Source: Symsagittifera roscoffensis
Lineage: Eukaryota > Xenacoelomorpha > Acoela > Convolutidae
Length of the DNA: 64,000 nucleotides
Direction of reading: 5' to 3'
Assembly: GCF_963678635.1 (NCBI RefSeq)
Contig: NC_087064.1
Location: forward strand, 5,802,411 to 5,866,410
Both the position numbers and the translations under genes were made by a program. Shown here piece after piece: positions 55,885 to 64,000 of this stretch. Positions within the stretch are counted from its first letter, which is position 1. Each line of letters begins with the position of its first letter. The notes under the pieces are model-generated. The model saw only the letters and a program-made list of their open reading frames with translations. It was not told where the DNA came from and ran no database searches.

Positions 55885-57192
55885 ACTCAATTATCAAAGA
55901 AATAGGAGAAAAGCCATTCCATAATGTAACGCAGATAGAACTTTGAAAGAGGTATGTTATCTAGAGGGTCATGGAGGTTAAAATCTTGATTTATTGTGTA
56001 TTTTGAATCGGTATCTGGAGGTCCTGATAAATATATATTATCAGTTCGATTTTCTTTTTCTTTTATAGAGAATGAATCTGTCCTGTACATTTTTTGTTTG
56101 ATTGGTTTTTGCTGTGTGTTGTTTTTGATCCATGATGAATATGGTATTGGTTTAAATGTAGAATTTCCTAAGAGGTCTACTTCGTAGTGATGATTTTGGA
56201 AATCTAAATATAATGGAAAAGGTTGTAAGTTATTTATTTGTAATTGACCAACGCCGTTTTTACTGCATCTTTGCGTTCTAGTCTTGGTGATGTTTCGTTT
56301 TTTGTAAGAAAAAACTTAAAATTTTGTTGCATTTCTTCTTTTTATTATCTTGTTAACAATTCAAGTGGTGTGCTTCTACTGAGTGTGTCTGGCAGTGCAA
56401 GATTTTTTAATGGTCTGTAAAGAAAACTGTTGGGTGTTTTGATCCAAACATTAAAAATTCATATTCTGTGAGAGTGTCTTTTATAGCTGTGCATTCTCTC
56501 ATAAGTGTAGAGAGTATAAGTCCAGCTTGTGTAAAAGTGCTGCGCCGATGCCAAAATTTGAAGCGTCGCACATAGCATAAAATGGTTGATCTGGATCTGG
56601 AATGGTCTTTGATATTTGTTCAGTGAGGAACGTTTGTATTTCCTCAAATCGTTTCTGATGTTCTGTTGTCCATTCAAAATTATTTTGCTGTCTGAGAAAT
56701 TTATAAAATATTCTTAAATATAGTTGCATTTTTTATACGTATTTACTTAAGAAAATAAGCATTCCAAGAAATTCATGGATTTTCTTTTTATTTGATGGAG
56801 ACTGAAGCTTAGCTTTTCGATTGCATCTATGCCAGATTTTAATGGACAGATCGTATTTCCTTCAATGATATGTCCAAGGAATTTTACAGGGGCAAAGAAA
56901 AATGTGATTTATCCAGGGCTGCTTTCAAGTTTTTTTGAGTAGTATTTGATGATACTTTTTTAAGACATTAAACATTTCGTGTTTTTTGGTCTGTGATTGC
57001 ATGAAAACATCGTCTAAATATGTTATGGCATTTTTACTGAGAGTGAGTGGTCGAAAAGTTTTTCTCATTAATGCTGAGAATGCTGCTGGTTCCATGGAAA
57101 TTCCATAGAAAAGTCTATTAAATTCGTATTGTTGGTTTCCAATCACGAATTATGTTAAGCGGCGTAATTGTTCATTTAATGGCTTTTGGTTT
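55885..57192 (-). pseudogene. Second Ty3/gypsy pol fragment (RT to post-RNase H)
   Basis: Near duplicate of 59640-60900. It encodes the RT block GNQQYEFNRLFYGISMEPAA, the catalytic motif TYLDDVFMQS (57009-57020), and RNase H with AMCDASNFGIGAAL. A stop interrupts before the first block, and frameshifts follow. It begins abruptly next to segment X at 57193. Confidence 0.85.
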
Positions 57193-57311
57193 TGTGGAGT
57201 GAATAGAAAATTATGAAAAAACTGCAAAAAATTTCGCAGAGAAAGAGAAATAATTCGAAAGTATCTACAATGAAAAATATGATGATTTGAAAAAGTTGTA
57301 TTTTTTAGAAG
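57193..57311 (-). repeat. Shared 115-bp segment X, copy 2
   Basis: Partner of 51757-51880; it joins directly to the RT reading frame of the pol fragment (PQNQKPLNEQ). Confidence 0.8.
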
Positions 57312-57319
57312 GCGGACTG

Positions 57320-57914
57320 ATTCGGAAAGAAGCATTTGACAAATGATTCGTTCTTGCCGTAACTTTTGTTCTGGTGAGGGAAAATTTGAATGTGGTCAGA
57401 TTGTTTATTGATTTTTGACAAGTGGGTTGAAAATGGGAAATTTTTGGCGAAGAGAAGTGTGAAGGTCTAGGAGTGAGCTTCTTGATTTTGTTTTTATTCT
57501 TTGGATGATCGGGGGTATTTAGGAGTTATTCGTACTCTAGGCTAAATGATCATGTCCTATTTTTTCCTTACGCTAATTTAATATTTTCCTTAAGGGAAAT
57601 TTGAAGTGTAAGTTGGGAAAATATTGTTGATTTTTGTACCAGATAATAGGGAAGGGTTGTAACATTTAGATTTTGTTTTTTCCGGTTGTCAAATTTGAGC
57701 TTAATGCTTGTTTTTGACCTGGAGGTCCTTTATTTATAGTTACATATATGTTTGAAGTTTGCAAAGTGTCGGCTAAAGAAGTGGTGTCAGAGTGAGGTGA
57801 TGCTTAGATAGCTTCTGATTGGCTTAAGTTGAACTAGTTGTTCAAAGGTTTCAGCATGAAATTATAAAAAAAGGAAAGAAGAATTTGCTATATTTCTGAA
57901 AGTTAAAAAAGAAA
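57320..57914. other. Post-pol region, nothing recognised
   Basis: Sequence after the pol stop at 57915 with no envelope motif or ORF. It may be degraded internal retroelement sequence. Confidence 0.4.
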
Positions 57915-59500
57915 TCAAGTAGAAGGAGGTTTTTGGAATCCATATTTCTTTAATATTTTAGATTGTGGAATGAAGGCTTTATAATCTTTTCGTGGTTGAT
58001 TTCGAAGTGGTGGTGATTGTCGTTGTTGAGAGGCTTCTTTTACTTCCTGTGGTAAAATTTTTCTTCTAATTTTTGGTTTTTTCTTTGTTTTTGAGGTATT
58101 TGTTTATTTCTTATTTTTTGGGATTTTTGTCGAGTTTTTTCGTAATTTTTGTTTCTAAAAATTGTGGTGAACAATTTGTATCAATTGTTTGTTTTTGACT
58201 ATTGTCTGAGTTGTTGTGAGTAGTATGGTAAAAAAAGTCTCTTGGGTAGTAAGGTAAAAAATTGTTTCTGTGTTGAACAATTTTTTTTTTTTTTGAAACA
58301 ATAAGTTTATATGTGACATCAGTGGGTTTGTCAATAGTTTGAAATGGTTCTTTTCGGATTGGTTGTAACTTTTTAGATATTTTTTTTTGTAATAAAAAAT
58401 TTGGGATTAAGACGAATTTTCCAATTTTTAAATTTGTAGCTGGTGTGAATCGTGAATTCAATTGGGAATGGATATTCTGTCTTTGTAATAGTTTTTGGCT
58501 ATTTTTTTCATAAAGTTCCTTGTATTTTTTTTATCTCTGTTTAAAATCCATTCGGTATATTGCTGGAGGCTAATTTCAAAAACTGTGGGTGATGAAAATG
58601 ATCTTCATCATGTGTATGTAATGGTAGATAATAACACATTGATTCTGTTGTGGGTTGGCAATAACCTTGTGTGTTTTTTGAGGAGTTTTCTGTGAATAAT
58701 TTTGTTTTCGTGATTTTTGATTGAAAAAAAAACATTTCATAAGGTGATAGTCCTAAGGTTGTTGTTTTTTTGTGAATTGTAAGCCAAGGAAAATAATTTT
58801 ACATCTGTTGACCATTCAGTATATTTTGTATCGTTTCCATTTATGATACATCTGAGGTATTTTTGTAGTGAACGGTTCATTCCTTCGACTAAACCATTAG
58901 TCCAGGGGGCATGAGATGTTCGTGGTTTGTGTTTCATATTATTTAGATGGCGATATGTAATTATTTCATTATAAATGATCTCAGTGCCATTCTATGTGAC
59001 AAGGATTTGCGGTAATCCAAAATTCGCTATCCAGTGTTCATAAAGTGTTGTATATGCATAATAGGCATTACAATGAGGTACTAGGTTAAGTGCTACGTAG
59101 TGTGTAAATGCGTAAACTATAACCATTATATATGAGTTTCCTTCTGAAGAGGGTGATATTGGTTCTTTTGTATCGAATGAGATTCTGTGGTTAAAGTTTA
59201 AGTTTTGTCCTTTAAAATTTTGTTTTTCTGCTATTTGCTTTTGATGTGGGTATGGCTTTTTTTAATTGGCATGTTTTGCAATCATTGCACAATACTTTAA
59301 TCCAAATCGATGCATTTGGAAAGCAAAAACTTTGGATGAAATTTGAGAATGTTTTTTCTGATCCTGCATGTCCTTTAGTGTTTAAGGAATGTGAAATGTG
59401 AAATGTTAAAGTATCAAACTTAGTGGTAAACATGGTACTTTTAATCCAGGTGTTTGATATTCTAAAATATCTGTGTTCTCATTTATGGATGTATTTTTGA
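57915..59500 (-). pseudogene. Ty3/gypsy pol: integrase and C-terminal module
   Basis: Minus strand. Zinc module: FHISHSLNTKGHAG and CNDCKTCQLKK. Core: SFDTKEP, then FGLPQILVT, a stop where the second catalytic aspartate block should be, NGTE, and TSHAPWTNGLVEGMNRSLQK. C-terminal GPY/F-like part: IGKFVLIPNFLLQKKISKKL, QPIRKEPFQ, QHRNNFLPYYP. The frame ends at TGA 57915. Three frames are needed, so it is inactive. Confidence 0.85.
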
Positions 59501-59587
59501 ATTTTCTAAAGTATCTTAGAAGTCTTTTGTTTCCTAGAATTGTGATATCTGCTTTTATGGGTTTTAGTTTATAAGTGTGCCAAAATT

Positions 59588-61330
59588 TTAAAGTGACTGG
59601 GTCAAGGTTTTGGTACTTTTTAGTAGATCAAGTGTTAATTTTTCTGTATTTGATAGAAAGATATTTTCAATTTTCAACTTTGAGAGAGGTATATTATCTA
59701 GAGGGTCGTGAAAGTCAAAAACTTGATTTATTGTGTATTTTGAATCGTTATCTGGAGGTCCTGATAAATTTAAATTACCAGTTAGATTTTCTTTTTTTTT
59801 AAAGGGAATAAGTCTGTCCTGTACATTTTTTATTTGAGTGGTTTTTGTTGTATGTTGTTTTTGATCCATGATGAATATGGTATTTGTTTAAATGTAGAAT
59901 TTCCCAAGAGGTCTACTTCGTAGTGATTATTTTGGAAATCTAGATATAACGGAAAGTGTTGTAAGTTATTTATTTGTAATTGAGCAACGCCGTTTTTACT
60001 GCATATTTGCATTCTAGTTTTGATGATGTTTCGTTTTTTGTGAGAAAAAACTTAATATTTTGTTGCATTTCTTCTGTTGTTTTTCTTGTTAACAATTCAG
60101 GTGGTGTGCTTCTACTGAGTGTGTCTGGTAGTGCAAGCTTTTTTCGTGGTCTGTAAAAAGAACTGTTGGGTGTTTTGATCCAAGTATTAAAAATTCATAT
60201 TCTGTGAGAGTGTGTTTTATAGCTGTGCATTCTCTAATAAATGTAGAGAGTCTAAGTTCAGCTTGTGTAAAACTGCTGCGCCGATGCCAAAATTTGAGGC
60301 GTCGCACATAGCATAAAATGGTTGATCTGGATCTGGAATGGTGTTTGATATTTGTTCAGTGAGAAGTGTTTGTATTTCCTCAAATCGTTTTTGATGTTCT
60401 GTTGTCCATTCAAATTTATTTTGGTGTCTGAGAAAGTTATGAAAAATTCTTGCATTTTTTATACGTATTTACTTAAGAAATTAAGCATTCCAGGAAACTC
60501 TTGGATTTTCTTTTTATTTGATGGAGGTTGAAGCTTAGCTTTTTGATTGCGTCTATGCCAGCTTTTGATGGACAGATCGTTTTTCTTTAATGATATGTCC
60601 AAGTAATTTTACAGGGGTGAGGAAAAAATGTGATTTATCCATGGCTGCTTTCATGTTTTCTTTAAGTAGTATTCGATGATATTTTTCTAAGACATTAAAC
60701 ATTTTGATTTTTTGGTCTAAGATTGCATGAAAACATCGTCTAAATATGTTATGATTTTTTTACTGAGAATGAGTGGTCGACAAATTTTGCTCAAAAATGG
60801 TGAGGATGCTGCTGGTTCTATGGAAATTCTATAGAAAAGTCTATTAAATTCGTATTGTTGGTTTCCAATAACGAATTCTGTTAAGCGGCGTGATTGTTCA
60901 TCTAGTGGTTTTTGATTGTATGCACTGTTCATATCAATTGTTGTGAACCATTTTTTATGTTTATCTTTGAGAGAAGCACTTGAATTGGTTCTATAGGCCA
61001 ATTACATTTAGGTTCATCTACGAGCGAATTGGGATATCTTGCATCTAGAACGATTTTTGATGATTCCGTTTTGGCTAAAATAATAACGGGATTTAAGAAT
61101 GTGTTTCCTTTTGGTTGTTTTTCTTTATTTAATGGGAAAATAATTTCATATTGTTCTAGTATATTCAGTAATCTATTAACTTTGTGAATTGGGACTTTAT
61201 TTTCTCGTTGCTTTTTGAAAATTGGGTCAGGTTTCAGAGGTAGGTGTAGTGGTGAGTTTACTTTTCCAACATCAAGCTTAGATGTGGCATAAACCATTGG
61301 GTATCTTAGTAGCAGTTCGGCTAGTTATTC
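59588..61330 (-). pseudogene. Ty3/gypsy pol: reverse transcriptase and RNase H
   Basis: Minus strand. RT blocks: PVIILAKTESSKIVLDARYP, WFTTIDMNSAYNQ, QQYEFNRLFY and TYLDDVFMQS (60735-60746) followed by a stop. RNase H: FEWTTEHQKRFEEIQ, CDASNFGIGA, LPDTLSRSTPPELL. A frameshift near 60990 and several stops break it. The linker (GPPDNDSKYTINQVFDFHDP) also recurs in the second copy. Confidence 0.9.
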
Positions 61331-61501
61331 AATTTCTTTTTGTGTATTTTGAGAATGTCGAAAATTGAACATCGAGAGGAATTTTTATTGTTCCGTGGTG
61401 TATTTTGATATCTGAAATGTCGGTTTCAAATAAGGTGTTCTTGTAAAATAGTCAGTGTTTCTTTTGTTATCACTTTGTTAACATAGTCTGTGTTCCGTTT
61501 G

Positions 61502-62257
61502 TTATCTAATAATTTCAAAAATACTATTTTGTCTATATGCTACTTCTAATGTGGGAGAAATTATTGCATTTGTTTCGCAATAACCTAGAAGTCCTAGAGA
61601 TAATGTTATTTTGTATGGAGAATTGTTGTATACATGCAATGAAATTATATCTGAATTTGTATTTTTCGTGTATTTGATGGATGAGTTTGTTACTCGGAAA
61701 AACTTGTGAATTGGCTTGAGCTCAAAATCAGACAGATATAGTCGTTGTTTGTTCTGTTTCATATTATATTGATGGAGTTGAGTTACTGAAAAATTATATA
61801 CATATCCTGCCAGTGGTTTCAGGTGTTTTCGTTCTTGGTTATATATAGCGTATAATTTGGAGAAAGTTGGCGGTTGTTTATATAGTCTTTGGAAGAATGT
61901 AAGGGATGAGTTTTTTATTTTTGTGTATTTGTCTTCTATGTGTATAATGCTATTTAAAATATTACTAGTAGGATTATATTTAGTGATAAATGGTACTCCA
62001 ACGACATTGTGTTTTATAACTGCGATATTGAATGTTTGTTTGAAAGGTTTGTATAAAAGTTTATTCTGTTCCATTGTTCGAATGGGAATAAGGAATAGTT
62101 GGATTTTTCCAAAGTTAGTTAAACTTGCTCCTTGTGCTGTAGCTAATTTGCTTAAGGTTTCTGAGGGTAATAATTTTGGATGTAAAGTTTGTATTTCATT
62201 CCAGGTGGGAAAGTTTATGATATTTGTTTCTGCACCTGAGTCTAATAAAAAATCAAT
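61502..62257 (-). pseudogene. Ty3/gypsy pol: aspartic protease and linker
   Basis: The active-site block FLLDSGAETNIINF is encoded at about 62210-62254 (LLDSGA at 62231-62248). It continues in one frame through MEQNKLLYKPFKQTFNIAVI to EVAYRQNSIFEIIR at 61502. A TAA at 62258 separates it from the upstream gag frame, which is the same frame. Confidence 0.85.
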
Positions 62258-64000
62258 TTAGAGGTCTGGTGATTGAAAATCTTTAATTTTTGGACTTTCA
62301 AAATGAAGTGGTATTTTCCAAATTTTTTCTTGGGGTAGCTTTATTCTGTTTGATGTGTTTTGACATTTTTTGTTTGTGCTTGAACTTCCTTCATTTTTTT
62401 GTTCAGTATAGTCTGTTTTTTCTTGAATATTACCAGGGTTTTGGCGATGGTTATTATTGTTTTGGAAATAATTCGATTCTGTTTGTGTTTCATATTCATT
62501 TTCAATCTGAAGCATGTTTATTGAAAGCATTTTTTCTGAATCGCTTTCATCGTCTGTGGATTCGCAATTTACGTGATTTAGGTGTAACTCTGTGGTTTCT
62601 GTGTTATCAATACCGGGAGAGTCTGATTGAGTTTCTTCAGTTGATTGTACTTGGTTAATTTGTCTTTGATGTTTAGTTGTACTACTTCTATAGTTTTGTT
62701 GTCAAATCTGATATTGTATATTATTTCTGTGCTGCGATTGAGATTAATTTTTTTGTCGATTTTGATAAATTGAATTTCTTTTTTGAGAATTTTCACGTGA
62801 TCTTTTGTGATAATTATTAAAGTTTTAACTATTATTTGAATAGTTTCGTGATCTGTTTTTTTGATATAGTCTGTTCCTGTTGTTTGAATAGTTTCTGTTT
62901 CTTTTGTATGAGGAGTTTCTAGAGCAATTAATTGAATAATATCTGTTTTGGGGGGTTGAGTTTGAACGATTCCTGTTATAATTTGAATAGTTGCTTCTGT
63001 TTGAGTTTGATCTTGTATAATTATTTTGATATTGATTGTTTTGACTTTTTGATCAATTATATCTATTTTGCGAGAAATTTCGTGAATTTTTTTGATCTGG
63101 ACATCTTCCACGATAGTTATATCTGTAGGGTGATTATTGTCTAGAGGCATTATAGTTGTCAGGAATTGGTTTTTCTGAAACATTGTTACTGTGGATGTTT
63201 TTGTTTGGTAGATTTTGGTCTTTTTTCATGTATTGGTAAAATGAATTAATTGGTTCTCTATGTTTTTGTGGTTTGTTCTGATTATTTTGTTGTTTTTGTC
63301 TACATTCAACAGTGCTGTGTCCGTATCTACGGCAAAAGTTACACCCTTTTTTGCCTTTAAAGTTTGGGTTTTTCTCGTAGATATTTAATATTTGAGTAAT
63401 TTTTTGAGCTAGTTCAGTGTCAGAATCATGAATATTTTTTTTTATTTGTGAATAAGTGGTTTGCATATTACTAACATATTGTTATTTTAAATTTTCTAAT
63501 TCTTCCAGTTTTATAGTGATTTCAGCTTGTTCTAGTTTATTTACTAGTTTTCTGGAGTCTATATCAGGTTCTCGAAAACAAGATGGATGTGATGCCCTTG
63601 TATTCATTGCTATTTTTTGTAATTGAGGTGTTGGAGTCATCATTATTGTTTCTGTCATTTTTGTATTCTTAAAATCATGCGTATTAAGAGAATATGCTTT
63701 TCTTACTAGTATTTCAATTCTTACTGCATGTTGTTTTATTGTTTCGTTTGGGATTCTACGTTTTCTTGTTTCGTTTGGGACTTCATTGCATAAAACTCTT
63801 TGGTGTTGTTTGTTTCTTTCTGAGTCGAACAATTTTAAAAATTCTTGTGTGAATTTTTTCCAATTTGGTTTAATATCTATAGGTAAAAATGAAAATTATT
63901 TTTGGGCTGCGCCATCAATTGTGGTTTGGATTGGAGCTGTGCGTCTATGTATCCAATTTTGATGAAGTGGTGTATTTACTTGTTTAGGTCGTATATTTAA
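62258..64000 (-). pseudogene. Ty3/gypsy gag (C-terminal two thirds), continues off the window
   Basis: Minus strand, one reading frame with about ten stops. Capsid part: PNWKKFTQEFLKLF and ETIKQHAVRIEILVRKAYSL. Zinc knuckle CNFCRRYGHSTVEC (CX2CX4HX4C; 63302-63343). Then an N/R/S/Y/Q-rich tail and an acidic NCESTDDESDSEKM segment leading to protease. The long ORF at 63183-62578 is an off-frame shadow of the low-complexity tail. The 5' end and LTR lie beyond 64000. Confidence 0.85.

Noticed and set aside
62578..63183. 201-codon I/T/K-rich ORF on the minus strand
   Set aside because: It is off-frame relative to the gag frame, whose N/R/S/Y/Q-rich tail joins the zinc knuckle to protease in a single frame.
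61502..64000. Stop-codon reassignment suggested by many in-frame TAA/TGA in gag-pol
   Set aside because: All three stops occur, the second pol copy has sense codons at some of these places and its own stops elsewhere, frameshifts are also present, and host gene 1 ends normally at TAG. Pseudogene decay explains it.

Overview
The window looks like nuclear DNA of an AT-rich invertebrate animal. The evidence is spliced exons with GT/AG borders, a tRNA-Ala-like gene, hAT-type miniature transposons with 8-bp target duplications, and BEL/Pao and Ty3/gypsy LTR elements with envelope genes. The species cannot be told from the sequence. Most of the window is mobile or repeated DNA; host coding sequence is a small fraction.

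Layout. 0-4 kb: two diverged copies of one repeat with remnants of a non-LTR reverse transcriptase. 4.0-9.4 kb: LTR element A (+ strand) with gag remnant, envelope-like gene and a coiled-coil third ORF, but no pol. 11.2-12.5 kb: a 46-bp satellite array with a trimeric higher-order pattern. 13-18 kb: foldback elements, an alternating AAGTTAACATCCCC motif cluster, a 1.1-kb ATCGATTTAAA-rich terminal-inverted-repeat element and a hAT MITE. 15.7-37.7 kb: host gene 1 (+), a multi-pass membrane protein; its exons at 18.8, 35.5, 36.0 and 37.4 kb join in phase 1, and a 16.7-kb intron holds LTR element B1 (20.7-26.1 kb, minus) and other repeats. 40.4-43.7 kb: a 5'-deleted BEL/Pao element inserted in an older dispersed repeat. 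44.1-51.9 kb: element B2 (minus), a relative of B1 with decayed envelope and third ORF. 52.3-54.7 kb: exons of host gene 2 (+). 54.8-55.8 kb: two MITEs with a tRNA-Ala-like gene between them. 55.9-64 kb: Ty3/gypsy gag-pol remnants (minus), with a second partial pol copy.

The main novelty is a third gene placed directly after the envelope-like gene. B1 has lost gag, pol and nearly all of env, yet keeps an intact 601-codon ORF3 between near-identical LTRs with a GATC target duplication. B2 carries a decayed homologue in the same place. In both, the env stop and ORF3 start share the bases ATGA, and a T-rich AG splice acceptor lies 6 nt before the ATG. Element A has an unrelated coiled-coil ORF in the same position, also just after an acceptor. 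A GTAAGT donor inside its env N-terminus would join to that ORF in frame, a layout like two-exon regulatory genes of complex retroviruses. B1 and B2 also share a structured 3' block with three palindromes and a hairpin with one compensatory base-pair change.

All calls come from reading the sequence; no database search was possible. Envelope-like and pol genes are described as found, with their breaks.
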